Shown here in pieces: positions 34,547 through 44,394 of a stretch of DNA of 64,000 nucleotides. This DNA comes from a virus. Positions within the stretch are counted from its first letter, which is position 1, and every line of letters starts with the position of its first letter. Under the pieces are notes generated by a model. The model was not told where the DNA came from. It ran no database searches and saw nothing but the letters and a program-made list of their open reading frames with translations. Location of the stretch: the IMG/VR virus record IMGVR_UViG_3300028829_002978, positions 1-64,000 of that record. One strand, given 5' to 3'. The position numbers and the translations under genes are program-made.

Positions 34547-37282
34547 TTATTTACAAAGAGTATCTTTTAACGCTTCAGCAAATAAATCTACTTCAGCGTC
34601 AATTTCTGTACTTTTAACTTTTTGAGTATTAAAATTTTGATCTATTTTATCCTCTTGATCTAGTATTGTATCCTCTTCATGTTTAGTAGATGATTGTTTA
34701 GGATCTAATATACCTAATATATCTTGAACTAATGAGTCATCTTTTGTAGCAATTTCATTATCTACTAAATCTGGGTACTGTTCATAAAATAGTTTATTTA
34801 ATTTACCTATGTTTTCAATATCACCTTCTTTTTCAATTAGTTTAGATGCAACTCTTGCAGACATAACACGTTTTTCACCTTTAGTAAGACTCTTATCATT
34901 TATTAATGACTCAGTAATATTTTTACTAGTAACACCTTCTTCTTTTGCAATTTGTTTAGCTTTTTCAGCAAGTTCTTGAACCTTAGGTTTTAATGCTTTG
35001 TAATATTGTTTAGTCTTTTTAACAACTGCATCTACACCTTCTTTAATTTTACTTACTACTGTTTGTTCTTTATAACCTTTTTTAATTTTACGCTCTAAAC
35101 TATTATATTGTTTAGTTGTAATATCTTTAGATCTATCTAAAACTTTTAATGCGGTATCTAATTTCTTCTTAATTTCTGGGTCAATTACTTGTTGACCTGA
35201 TATACCTTGTAATTCATTATAAATTACAATAGCTTGGTTCTTAGTAACATTTGCAGAAGATTTTAACTTAGCTATAGTAGACTGTTCAGGTAATACTGTA
35301 AGTATTTTATCAGATATAATACCTAAAGTTTTTCTGGCATTTATTCTAGTATCTTTAGCAGTAGTTAATAGTTTTTTAACATATGGAGAATTTGATGCAA
35401 CACCAATCATAGTATCTAAATCACCATCTGTGATCTCATTTATAACTTTTTTAAGTTTCTTATCAATCTCTTTATTAGATAACGCATTATTAGCTCTCCC
35501 TTCAATAACATCATCCATAAACCCTCTAGCAGCTGTTGTATCTAAATTTTTAGCTGTGTCCACAGTAGTGTCAATTGTCTTACCTGTAAAATCTTTTGTA
35601 ATTTTATAAGCTTCAGTAGCAGTTTTAACTACACCTTTAATAGCATCTGAACCTACAATCTTTTTTACACCTTGTTTTGCATTATTATATACTCTATAAG
35701 TTGCATCATTAGCTCGTGCAGCTTCCAGGATCGTCTTTGACTTAAGAGTTGCATCATTATTAGCACTCATAGCTTTACGGGCTATAGCAGTTGCCATTTG
35801 ATCAGTAACTACTGTACCTTTATCTTTTAGTTTATCTAGACTTGCTTGGATACTATTACTAGCTGTGTGGATTTTACCACCTACATTATTTTCAGGGTCA
35901 TTTATAAATTTATCTAAATCTGTTTTAGTAGTAATTTTATCTAGTGCCTCAGTTTGAGAATCTAATTGACTTGTAAATGTTTGATGTAGTGTATCTTCAG
36001 CTTCATATTTATCTTGTATAGATTGTCTATCTTCTTTTGTAAGCGCTTTATATCCAGCTTTAGCTGAAATATCTGCTATTTTATTAGCAACAGTCTTAGT
36101 AGTCTTACTTACACCTCGTGCAGCTAAATTTGTTGTACCGGTTACTGCCAGAGGGGCAGCTCTAATAGAACCTGAAGTTGCTCCACCTAAAATAGCAGAT
36201 ATGTTAGCTTCTTTTTGATTAGCCTTATTACTAAGTAAATCACCAAAGTTACCTGGATTCTCTGTAAGAATTTGTGTCCAAGTTTGTAAATATTCTTGAC
36301 CTGCTTCTGACCCTACAGCTTGTGCTATTCTACTTGCATTAATACTTATATTTTTAGTTAAACCTTTTAAACCACCACTTGCTAATGCTTTAGCTGTACC
36401 TATAGTTAAGTCTTCAGCAATATCTGTAGGAATAGCTTTTGCCATACCTTTAAAAATATTAAATTCAATACCCATTAATGCAATATTTGCAGTACTAGAA
36501 CCCACAATACGTTGCCAAGAAGCTTCTTTACCAGTAGCTTCCTCATACGCTCGTTTCTGTTGATTCGCCATACCAGCACCAATAGTTATAGTAGCTGGAT
36601 TAACCTTTACTACTTTATCTAATGCTTTTAACATTTTAGGTACTGTTTTACTACCAGCTTTAGCAGCAACCATACCTAATTTACTTAATACATTAGCTTG
36701 ACCTACTCCCGGTATTAACATAGAACCAATAATAGCAGTACTATCAGCAGCTAAACCTGGAACCGCAGTTAATGCATCTCTAGTTAAGTTCCAACCAGCT
36801 CCTAATATATTACCTACTCCACCTTGGTCTACTGCTTGACCGAATGCATCATAACTCTCACCTACATTTGTAATATTTTGTTGATGTGCTCTATCATCAA
36901 ATCCTACGTGTTGATTAATCTCTTCATCAGTTCTATAATCTATGTTACGTAACTGTTCAGCTTGTTGATCGAAACCTAATTGTTCAGCACCCCATCCAGC
37001 AATATCTGTACCTAATTGTGCAGTATCTCTACCTAACTTATAAACTCCTGCTTGTACTTGATCTACGTAATCAGATTGAGGTTCATTTGTAGGTGTATTA
37101 CCATATAGGTTGTTAAAAGTATCATCTAATGAACCTAGTAAAGGAGCTGGTTCTGGTGCTATATTATTTAGCTTAACATTCTTATTCTTAGCAAGTAGAT
37201 CCATCTTTTGTTGAGCTAGAGATGGAGTACTTGTAGGTACATCAAAATTTAAACCTTGTGTTTGTTGTTCTTCATAACGCAT
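34547..37282 (-). CDS. Internal virion / ejection protein (N4 gp51 position)
   Basis: 911 residues. Residues about 150-300 hold several Gly/Ala-rich hydrophobic stretches (for example STAIIGSMLIPGVGQ and NIALMGIEF) that could cross a membrane; the rest is helical and Lys/Glu/Thr-rich coiled coil. Such proteins are released with the DNA and form the channel into the cell. Located between the vRNAP and another coiled-coil virion protein, nine bases apart on each side. Confidence 0.7.
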   Translation of the reverse strand: MRYEEQQTQGLNFDVPTSTPSLAQQKMDLLAKNKNVKLNNIAPEPAPLLGSLDDTFNNLYGNTPTNEPQSDYVDQVQAGVYKLGRDTAQLGTDIAGWGAEQLGFDQQAEQLRNIDYRTDEEINQHVGFDDRAHQQNITNVGESYDAFGQAVDQGGVGNILGAGWNLTRDALTAVPGLAADSTAIIGSMLIPGVGQANVLSKLGMVAAKAGSKTVPKMLKALDKVVKVNPATITIGAGMANQQKRAYEEATGKEASWQRIVGSSTANIALMGIEFNIFKGMAKAIPTDIAEDLTIGTAKALASGGLKGLTKNISINASRIAQAVGSEAGQEYLQTWTQILTENPGNFGDLLSNKANQKEANISAILGGATSGSIRAAPLAVTGTTNLAARGVSKTTKTVANKIADISAKAGYKALTKEDRQSIQDKYEAEDTLHQTFTSQLDSQTEALDKITTKTDLDKFINDPENNVGGKIHTASNSIQASLDKLKDKGTVVTDQMATAIARKAMSANNDATLKSKTILEAARANDATYRVYNNAKQGVKKIVGSDAIKGVVKTATEAYKITKDFTGKTIDTTVDTAKNLDTTAARGFMDDVIEGRANNALSNKEIDKKLKKVINEITDGDLDTMIGVASNSPYVKKLLTTAKDTRINARKTLGIISDKILTVLPEQSTIAKLKSSANVTKNQAIVIYNELQGISGQQVIDPEIKKKLDTALKVLDRSKDITTKQYNSLERKIKKGYKEQTVVSKIKEGVDAVVKKTKQYYKALKPKVQELAEKAKQIAKEEGVTSKNITESLINDKSLTKGEKRVMSARVASKLIEKEGDIENIGKLNKLFYEQYPDLVDNEIATKDDSLVQDILGILDPKQSSTKHEEDTILDQEDKIDQNFNTQKVKSTEIDAEVDLFAEALKDTLCK

Positions 37283-37291
37283 TTAATGTCC

Positions 37292-38947
37292 TTATCTTGT
37301 AACAGATTTAGTGAAATTTCTAATATCTCTCTTTTTTATAGCTCTTTCATAAACAGCTTTTCGTTCTCTTGCATTTTTAGCTTTTTTATAGTCTTCTGCA
37401 AGACCGATAGTATTGATTAAGCTAATTTGATCTTCATGTTTATAAGTATCTCTTTTATACTGTTCTTTCTTCTCAGCCCTATCGTCTTTAATTCTTTGTC
37501 TTTTATCTATTTGGTTTTGAGCTTTCTGTCTAGTAAAAAAATTAAGACTTTTTAATTCTTTCTTTTCTTGTTGTGTTATTTTCACCTTTGAAGGATCTTC
37601 TTTAAGGCTCTCTTCATCTTGATTAATAGCATCATCACTATATCCTTCAATAACAGACGTTAAATCTTCTGGTTCTTTAGTTTTATCTGAACTTGTACTA
37701 CTTTTTTTAGTATCCACTACTTTTGGTCCATTAAAAAATGTGTCTAAAGATGTTTTATCAGCTGTACCTCTTAAACCTGATTGAGCTATCTTAACATCGT
37801 TCTCTTGGAAATTTTTAGTAAGTAATGCCATTTGTTTTCTTATATCAACATTATTTGCTTCTACAGAATTAGATCTACTACCACCGTCATTAGTTGTTCT
37901 AACGCTTGAAGCTGAAGGTTTACCCATATATGATGCAATAGTTGCAGGATCTGCTAATGCGTCATCTATTAACCAATTCTCTTTTACACCTGCTTCTAAA
38001 CCTCTAGCAATTTGAGTATCATCATAACCATAGTTTTTAAGTACAGTAACTGTTTTATTTAGGTTCCCTGTTGTAGGTCTTGTTTCACCAAATAGTGTAC
38101 CACTAATTTTACCTGTAATATCTTTACCTATTGCTAATTTTTCAATAGTATTAGATATTAATGTTGGATTGTCTTTTTGAGTAGAAACAGTTTTATTACC
38201 TTTACCTACAGAAATAGTACCATCCTCATTAACAGTCATACCACTACCACTTCCAATACCTTTTTTAAGAATAGCCATATTTTCTTTATAAATAGTTTCA
38301 TTCATCTCTCTTTCAGCTTTAATATTTTCAGCTGAATTTACAGGATAACGTGAAGCCAACTCTGAAGCTACAACACTATCTGCTTCTGCTTTAGTAAACT
38401 TACCGGTATTCATTAATTGAGCTAATGCTTGTTCTTTAAAAGCACTAGGGTCTCTATTAAGTGTATAATCTGCTTTAGTATTATCAATCGATTGACCATC
38501 TCCTAAATCAGTATATAAACCCTGGTTTAAGATATTTAATTCTTTATCAAAGTTACCTCTTGCTACTGGATCATTTTGTAAATCTTGACCTTCATATTTC
38601 TTATTTAGTTCAACAAATTTATTATTTACATCAGCAGTAAGTTGTGTGTTAACAGGATTTGCTATTTTACTTAACTCAATACCTGCATTACGTTGATCTA
38701 TAAGTCTTTGTTGTTCAGTCATAGTTGCATCATGACTTGCTTGTTGTCTAGTATTAGCTTGGTTTAATAGATTAAGTCTTTTATCTGACTCAATTCTATC
38801 TTGTTTTAACTTTTGTTGTTGTAAATTTCGATCTAGTGTTTGGCTTGCAATAGTAGAAACATTAGACAAATTCCTAGAAGCATTAACCATTGCCTGGTCA
38901 CTACCAAAACCTCTAGCTACACTATTCCATCTTAAATCTTGAGCCAT
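37292..38947 (-). CDS. Internal virion protein, coiled coil (N4 gp52 position)
   Basis: 551 residues. Starts MAQDLRWNSVARGFGSDQ and continues as a long Gln/Asn/Lys/Glu-rich coiled coil (about 35-150); the C-terminal 100 residues are very basic. The pattern is that of ejection or internal core proteins of podoviruses. Part of the block 28412-39577. Confidence 0.65.
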   Translation of the reverse strand: MAQDLRWNSVARGFGSDQAMVNASRNLSNVSTIASQTLDRNLQQQKLKQDRIESDKRLNLLNQANTRQQASHDATMTEQQRLIDQRNAGIELSKIANPVNTQLTADVNNKFVELNKKYEGQDLQNDPVARGNFDKELNILNQGLYTDLGDGQSIDNTKADYTLNRDPSAFKEQALAQLMNTGKFTKAEADSVVASELASRYPVNSAENIKAEREMNETIYKENMAILKKGIGSGSGMTVNEDGTISVGKGNKTVSTQKDNPTLISNTIEKLAIGKDITGKISGTLFGETRPTTGNLNKTVTVLKNYGYDDTQIARGLEAGVKENWLIDDALADPATIASYMGKPSASSVRTTNDGGSRSNSVEANNVDIRKQMALLTKNFQENDVKIAQSGLRGTADKTSLDTFFNGPKVVDTKKSSTSSDKTKEPEDLTSVIEGYSDDAINQDEESLKEDPSKVKITQQEKKELKSLNFFTRQKAQNQIDKRQRIKDDRAEKKEQYKRDTYKHEDQISLINTIGLAEDYKKAKNARERKAVYERAIKKRDIRNFTKSVTR

Positions 38948-38956
38948 AATTAATCC

Positions 38957-39577
38957 TTATACTATTTTATTTTCTGAGAGTTTTCTACTATTTATATAGT
39001 TTTGACTTGCGGTTATTTGGTCTTGAGTCATTGCAGACCCACCTAATGCTAAACCTACATCTTGAGAGTTTTGTAACCCTGTGTTATAACCCATTGCTTG
39101 TGCAATATAATCTGCATTAGTTGTAGCTTTTTCAGCTGCGAACTTCTCTTTAGCTAAACCATAATTCTTATAACCTAGATAAGCATTTGCCACACCAGTA
39201 AGAGCCTGAACACCATTCATAGCTGTATTCAAACCTGATGATATATTACTACCATCTAGATTCTGACCATTAGGACTCTCTTGTAAATATTTTGTTGCTT
39301 CAGGATTATTAGATAAATCACCTGTGTACATTTGCTTACCATTTTCTACATATCCAAATGTATTGTTATCTTGCATTCCTGTAGCAAACCCAAATGAAGT
39401 ACCTAAATTCTTATTTACACCTGCTTCAAATCTATTTGGAGTATTAGTACCTTGTGTTGGTACAGATCCTAATCCTTTGTTAAACACACTAGGAGAAACT
39501 TTTGCACCAACCGATCTAGTATTTGTGCCCCCACCAATTATTTGTCCTGAATATGGGTCTTTAAATGTATCAGACAT
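38957..39577 (-). CDS. Virion protein (N4 gp53 position)
   Basis: 206 residues. The N-terminal half is Gly/Asn/Thr/Ser-rich and low in complexity. The second half has an Ala-rich helix with GVANAYLGYKNYGLAKEKFAAEKATT, which is common in internal core proteins of podoviruses. A host-like promoter with TGGTATAAT lies 30 bases upstream, so it heads the transcript of the ejection proteins. Confidence 0.65.
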   Translation of the reverse strand: MSDTFKDPYSGQIIGGGTNTRSVGAKVSPSVFNKGLGSVPTQGTNTPNRFEAGVNKNLGTSFGFATGMQDNNTFGYVENGKQMYTGDLSNNPEATKYLQESPNGQNLDGSNISSGLNTAMNGVQALTGVANAYLGYKNYGLAKEKFAAEKATTNADYIAQAMGYNTGLQNSQDVGLALGGSAMTQDQITASQNYINSRKLSENKIV

Positions 39578-39606
39578 TTTTTATCCTTTTTTATTTTTAT
39601 TTTAAA

Positions 39607-39616
39607 ATTATACCAT
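39607..39616 (-). promoter_or_regulatory. Extended -10 late promoter
   Basis: On the minus strand ATGGTATAATTTT, with -10 TATAAT at 39607-39612 and the TGN extension at 39613-39615. It points to the 206-residue virion gene and the downstream ejection-protein genes. Nearly identical sites occur at 47785 and 59473. Confidence 0.6.
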
Positions 39617-39620
39617 AATA

Positions 39621-42074
39621 TTATACAACACCGCTATGATAATATTTTTCATAGTCAAACTGGTTAGTATAAAAATCATGTACCGTTAAATCAATTGCTT
39701 TAAAGTTAAGTTCAATTGCTTTATACATCATTGCATCTACACCATCTATAAAAGGTGGTATATGTTCTATTGTAGCTAACTCTGCTACTTGTGCGGTACT
39801 AAAATAATCTATCTCAGTACTAATAGCCTCCTCTAATTTACGATTAGCTTCATCTGCAGCTATCTGTGCTCCATGTATATCATCATTTAACACTTGCATC
39901 TTATCTTGTGTAATACTCGTGAATGTTTGAGTAAATGAAGATACCGCAAATATTATCGTGTTTGCTGTTGTTAAACCTACAGAACCTACATCAAAGGCTC
40001 CAGAATACACCATTATTACCACATATATTGCTGTATATATAGCTTTTAATATAGCATTATCAGTAGACTCTAATAGCATTTTAAAAGCATAGGAGGCTGC
40101 AAATGTTATTAATAAGGCTTTAACTGCCGCTAAGAAGGCAGCACTTGTTGCACCTCCTGTAAACCAAGTAACTACAAATATTACAATAGCAATAACATAC
40201 ATAACAATCTTAACAAATTTTCCAAATTTTTCTGTTTGATAATATTTTAAATGTGTTACTTGTACCGCATATATAGATAATCTTAATGATTTAGCAAATA
40301 AATCCATTTGTTCTAAAGGCGTAAGTTTATCAATAAAAAACTTAGAGATAGGTATAATTAATGTACCTTCAGCTAAAGTACCTGAAGTAGTATTATAGTA
40401 TTTACCATCTGCAATAAATGTAGTACTAGCTAAATATGTAATCTCATACTCAACATATAACGTAGTAGTTATCTGTCTTCTAACAAGTAATGTATCTATT
40501 GTGTTTATCTCAGTCTCAATCTGTATTTGACCATTAGGACCTTCAATCTCAACATCTGTTTCAATATCTTTAGTACCTACTACATTTTCATACGTGTTTA
40601 TAGGCCCAATACTTCCAGTATTTGTAGTCCTATTAAACTCTTTCCATAGTAATGAAGCATTATAAGCACCTTCAATCATTGTTACTGAATAGGATGAGTT
40701 ATCATCTTTGTATAAAGAAGAATCAACATACACATAATCAAATAACTCATATAAAGCCCTAGCTATAATAGGATCTTCTACTCTTGGGTCTACACCAAAA
40801 TGAATATGGGCTGATGTAACATCTTCTATATCAGGGCTCTCCTCTATACTTTCTAAAAGTAAGTCTGGATCTAAGCCTATTGTATGTAATATAGATTTTG
40901 CATCTAAGTACTCTTCTGATTCTTTGTCTTCTGTGATACTTACTTTACTATTTCTAAGAGATATAACCGGAAGCATTTCTAAATTAGTAATCACCTCTGT
41001 TGCGTTATCTAGCTCTGTGTATGTACCTAAACCAATTTGGTAAGTCCAATACCTAATATCATCAATATTACCTGTATGGTATACCATAATATAATGCAAG
41101 GTTGGCTCTGAAGCAGGTACATATAATGTTACTGGTTCATATGGTTCACCCTCCTCCTCTTCCTCCTCAACAGAATCAACTATCTCAGTCTCAATAGGGA
41201 CCTCTGTTACTACTGTCTCATCTAAAATTATTATATTATTAGGATCTACTTCCTCACCAGGCTCTACCCCCTCTTCAACCTCTTCAACTTCTACTTTATC
41301 TACTAATTCTAATGTTACTAGAACATGTGTAGTAACTAATTTTGTAATTGCTGGTATAGGTTCAGGTTCAGGGTTAGCCTCAGTAGCCTCTGGGATAGTG
41401 TCCGGTATACTAGTAATTGTAACTGTAGTAACTGTACGTTGTATTGTTTTTCGACCAATAATAACATCATAGTTATCAGTAGAGTAGTTATAATCAATAC
41501 TAGTAATGTGATAAACAAAACTATTATATGATAAAGTATTTGTATAATGAGTATAACCATACTGATTAAATAATACACTTGACACTACTTCCTGTTTTGT
41601 TGGTACACTTCGTTTAGCTAATACTTTAGTAGGGTTCACACCATATTGAGCACTAATAATCGCCAATATTTTAGCAGAAGGTATTGTGTTTGCTTGTAAA
41701 TTTGTCTCTGGTAGTCCGTGTAAATACTCGTTTTCTCCATTATAAAAGTAGTTATTATAAGCACCTCTAATATTATTAGAACTTTGTGTAAGTAAGGTAA
41801 TAATACCAATATCTGTTTTAGCATGAGTAATCGCTAGTTGTGTTAACATACTAGATATATCTTCAGACTCTTCAAACAGTAATTGGTCATGTACATTTAC
41901 ACTGACTAGGTCTTCTCCTTCAATACCAAATACAAGAAGTGATTCCCCTATAGAATCCGACATAAAATGTTCAAAATCATCAGATAGTAAGACTAGCCCC
42001 CCAGTAAGTGATATTAAAGCCGCACCTGTAAGAACTTTAAGTCCTCCTACAAGAGACTTACCTATACTACCCAT
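39621..42074 (-). CDS. Large virion-associated protein with membrane segments (N4 gp54 position)
   Basis: 817 residues. Hydrophobic N-terminus (11-29), acidic Val/Glu/Pro-rich linker (about 215-300), and three strong hydrophobic segments around 605-690, including KIVMYVIAIVIFVVTWF. The design suggests an internal capsid protein that enters the envelope during ejection. Its ATG overlaps the end of the acyltransferase-like gene, so it is coupled to the ACP/ketosynthase cassette. It may be the target of acylation; this is inference. Confidence 0.65.
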   Translation of the reverse strand: MGSIGKSLVGGLKVLTGAALISLTGGLVLLSDDFEHFMSDSIGESLLVFGIEGEDLVSVNVHDQLLFEESEDISSMLTQLAITHAKTDIGIITLLTQSSNNIRGAYNNYFYNGENEYLHGLPETNLQANTIPSAKILAIISAQYGVNPTKVLAKRSVPTKQEVVSSVLFNQYGYTHYTNTLSYNSFVYHITSIDYNYSTDNYDVIIGRKTIQRTVTTVTITSIPDTIPEATEANPEPEPIPAITKLVTTHVLVTLELVDKVEVEEVEEGVEPGEEVDPNNIIILDETVVTEVPIETEIVDSVEEEEEEGEPYEPVTLYVPASEPTLHYIMVYHTGNIDDIRYWTYQIGLGTYTELDNATEVITNLEMLPVISLRNSKVSITEDKESEEYLDAKSILHTIGLDPDLLLESIEESPDIEDVTSAHIHFGVDPRVEDPIIARALYELFDYVYVDSSLYKDDNSSYSVTMIEGAYNASLLWKEFNRTTNTGSIGPINTYENVVGTKDIETDVEIEGPNGQIQIETEINTIDTLLVRRQITTTLYVEYEITYLASTTFIADGKYYNTTSGTLAEGTLIIPISKFFIDKLTPLEQMDLFAKSLRLSIYAVQVTHLKYYQTEKFGKFVKIVMYVIAIVIFVVTWFTGGATSAAFLAAVKALLITFAASYAFKMLLESTDNAILKAIYTAIYVVIMVYSGAFDVGSVGLTTANTIIFAVSSFTQTFTSITQDKMQVLNDDIHGAQIAADEANRKLEEAISTEIDYFSTAQVAELATIEHIPPFIDGVDAMMYKAIELNFKAIDLTVHDFYTNQFDYEKYYHSGVV

Positions 42075-42558
42075 CAGTTAATCCTAAATATTTAAACATT
42101 TTTTTACCTTTCTCATAGATATCTTCTCTTAGTATAGTTAATGGTGAACCATGAGTATGATAGGCCCTAATACTTGAACCTGTAGCCATTGATAAAAAGT
42201 ATTTTAAACCACCTGGGTGTGGTGTAACTTTTATCTTATGTGCATCATATATTTCAAATATAGTTCTTAAACCGATTAACATACCTGTTACATCTTTTTC
42301 AAGATGTATACTTACACCTATATACATATTGTCTTTCACTAACATATACACAAAACCAATTCGTTTATCTTCTTTAAATATTGCAAAAGCTAAACCTTGC
42401 TCTAATGAAGTCACCATATTCTTTTTGTATAGAGGTAGATAAGTATCTATTAACTTGTCCTCAACTTCAGCTATATCTAAGTCTATTTGGTTTAGGTCTT
42501 CAATTTTGTGTACAGTGTATTGAGCTCCTTGTTTATTTGTGTAAGACACATGAAGCAT
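42067..42558 (-). CDS. GNAT-like acyltransferase
   Basis: 163 residues with a GNAT-like order: FAIFKEDKRIGFVYMLV as beta 2-3, YIGVSIHL as beta 4, DVTGMLIGLRTIFE as the CoA-side helix, and a C-terminal HGSPLTILREDI. GNAT enzymes move acyl groups from CoA or, as in HlyC- and LuxI-like enzymes, from acyl-ACP. A strong GGAGGA ribosome binding site lies inside the overlapping ketosynthase gene. The link to an ACP and a ketosynthase suggests an acyl-ACP donor. Confidence 0.5.
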   Translation of the reverse strand: MLHVSYTNKQGAQYTVHKIEDLNQIDLDIAEVEDKLIDTYLPLYKKNMVTSLEQGLAFAIFKEDKRIGFVYMLVKDNMYIGVSIHLEKDVTGMLIGLRTIFEIYDAHKIKVTPHPGGLKYFLSMATGSSIRAYHTHGSPLTILREDIYEKGKKMFKYLGLTDG

Positions 42559-43393
42559 AAAATCCTCCTAGCCCACTAGCAACACATAATACCTTACCTT
42601 GTAGTTTTATATCATCTGCAACCATACATAACTCTAATAAACCACTTGATCCTTGACTATGACCAATTTTAGCTTTATAACCTATTACATTAGGTCCAAA
42701 GGCTTCGTACTCAGCTTTGTCATTTACTTCAGTTCCTGTTGCATGACCTTTAACCATATCTGAAGCAGTATACACCTTTTTATATCCCTCTGCTGTTACT
42801 AGAAATGGATTATTACTATATGTATAGGATTTCTTACAATGACTTACTTCAAACCCTTCTCCTTCTTTAGAGAATACAGCACAAGCAAAACCATCACTGG
42901 CTCTTACAGATATTCTATGTTCATGAAATATTCGTACAGTATCAAAACTAGTTTTTTCTTCTGTTATTACTATTACATGATCCATCCCAGAATCTAACAT
43001 TTCTTTAGCTTTTATTATTCCATACATACTACTTGCACATGTATTACTAACTATCTCCATATCATTGATCTGTACATCATTTTGTGCAAACAAACTAGTG
43101 TACTTATGTGCCATATGGGCTACTAAACCTTTTATAGCCATAGGACTAGGTAAATCATTATCAAGAGAGTTACTATAGTCTTTTTTACATACTCTATGTT
43201 CTGATTGGTGGAAAGAGGCTCCATTAGAGTACACTAACCCTACTTTACCTTTCAGCTTAATACTATCTAATTCTTCTTTGAACATTTCCATGTATTGGGG
43301 AGTCATATATGCACTTCTATCTAGTTCAGGAATCGCAATTCTATCTTTGCAATCTTGTGTTGCGTGTTTGTAGAAATATTTAGTTAGAGTCAT
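42533..43393 (-). CDS. Compact beta-ketoacyl-ACP synthase (KAS I/II-like)
   Basis: 286 residues from ATG 43393 (a TTG at 43408 is further upstream). The complete thiolase-fold Cys-His-His site is visible: SNTCASS (Cys119), VKGHATGTEVND (His217, as in the HGTST motif), and KAKIGHSQGSSG (Lys240, His245). It would condense malonyl-ACP with an acyl group. It is far shorter than FabF (about 410), mostly through loss of N-terminal-half parts. It overlaps the ACP gene by 14 bases and the GNAT-like gene by 26 bases. Very unusual inside a virion operon. Confidence 0.85.
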   Translation of the reverse strand: MTLTKYFYKHATQDCKDRIAIPELDRSAYMTPQYMEMFKEELDSIKLKGKVGLVYSNGASFHQSEHRVCKKDYSNSLDNDLPSPMAIKGLVAHMAHKYTSLFAQNDVQINDMEIVSNTCASSMYGIIKAKEMLDSGMDHVIVITEEKTSFDTVRIFHEHRISVRASDGFACAVFSKEGEGFEVSHCKKSYTYSNNPFLVTAEGYKKVYTASDMVKGHATGTEVNDKAEYEAFGPNVIGYKAKIGHSQGSSGLLELCMVADDIKLQGKVLCVASGLGGFYASCVLHK

Positions 43394-43628
43394 TGGTAAC
43401 TCTTTCAACGATTGTTTTAATTGTTAAGTCTTCTATGCTATTCTTTTCAAGCCATTCAGAGCTAAATCTAGAGTACTTTTCATCTAAGGCTAGCAAAACC
43501 ATACTAATACCAAAACTATCAACACCACAGTCAATTAACTTGCTATCAATAGTAATCCTATTACCATGTTCTTCCCTTACTGTTTTATTTATAAAATCCA
43601 CTATTTCATGTTCTATAAGTTTCATCAT
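43380..43628 (-). CDS. Acyl carrier protein
   Basis: 82 residues. Four-helix ACP pattern with the phosphopantetheine site GVDSFGISMVLLALDE, Ser38, preceded by the DSKLIDC turn. It needs activation by a host phosphopantetheinyl transferase. First gene of an overlapping ACP - ketosynthase - acyltransferase - virion protein series. SD AAAGGGA upstream. Confidence 0.85.
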   Translation of the reverse strand: MMKLIEHEIVDFINKTVREEHGNRITIDSKLIDCGVDSFGISMVLLALDEKYSRFSSEWLEKNSIEDLTIKTIVERVTNDSN

Positions 43629-43690
43629 AATCCCTTTATATTTTTTATCATATACTATATCATGATTCTTCTTATAGTCATGTTAAAATT

Positions 43691-44383
43691 TTAAGAAATA
43701 CCTAATGGGTTTGATTTAACTGTTAAACCTAAACCTGCCATTGCACCTTTCATAACACTATCAATAGAATCTACTTTAATAGTATCAGGTACTGAGTTTG
43801 CATCTTTTGCGACAGAATAAGCAACAGACCAACTATCTAAAGTTTGTTTTAATAATTTTTGTATCGCATCATCATCAAAACCTTTAGTTTGTCTTGCTAC
43901 TAGTAAAGCTTTTTTATCTTCAGTGATTGCTTGTTTTTCAACTAACTCTCCTTGATTCTCTTTTAATACACCTTCATTAGTAAGAACAATACCTTCTAAG
44001 CCTTTATTAACTCTATCTATTACACCATTTAATTTTAACTCAGAATCTTGTGTTTGTAAAAGATCAGTTTCTTCAGCAATTCTCTCACCTTCTAAACCTG
44101 TAATAGTTATATCAGCAGCTAATTTTTCTGCTTGTAATGTTGCAATATCTTTACCTAATAAAAACCTAACTGCTTCTGTTAATGTATTTTGGAATGCACC
44201 TAAATATACAGTTGCATAATCTTTTTGTGTAATACGTTCAGCATTGTACTGAGCATTAATATGTTGATTTGCTGTTGCCATTAAGATATCAAACACACCG
44301 TCTCCTGTAACAACAAAATTTTCATCTGTTGTTACATTACTTGTTAAATCACTAATTTCTAAGTCTGTGATAGTTATTGACAT
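43691..44383 (-). CDS. Virion structural protein (N4 gp55 position)
   Basis: 230 residues. N-terminal region with a conserved-looking block (MATANQHINAQYNAERIT, then YLGAFQNTLTEAVRFLLG), followed by a long coiled coil (about 80-175) and a Gly-rich end. Helical phage structural proteins of this type occur next to N4-like capsid genes. Exact place in the particle unknown. Confidence 0.6.
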   Translation of the reverse strand: MSITITDLEISDLTSNVTTDENFVVTGDGVFDILMATANQHINAQYNAERITQKDYATVYLGAFQNTLTEAVRFLLGKDIATLQAEKLAADITITGLEGERIAEETDLLQTQDSELKLNGVIDRVNKGLEGIVLTNEGVLKENQGELVEKQAITEDKKALLVARQTKGFDDDAIQKLLKQTLDSWSVAYSVAKDANSVPDTIKVDSIDSVMKGAMAGLGLTVKSNPLGIS

Positions 44384-44394
44384 CGTTGTACCTT

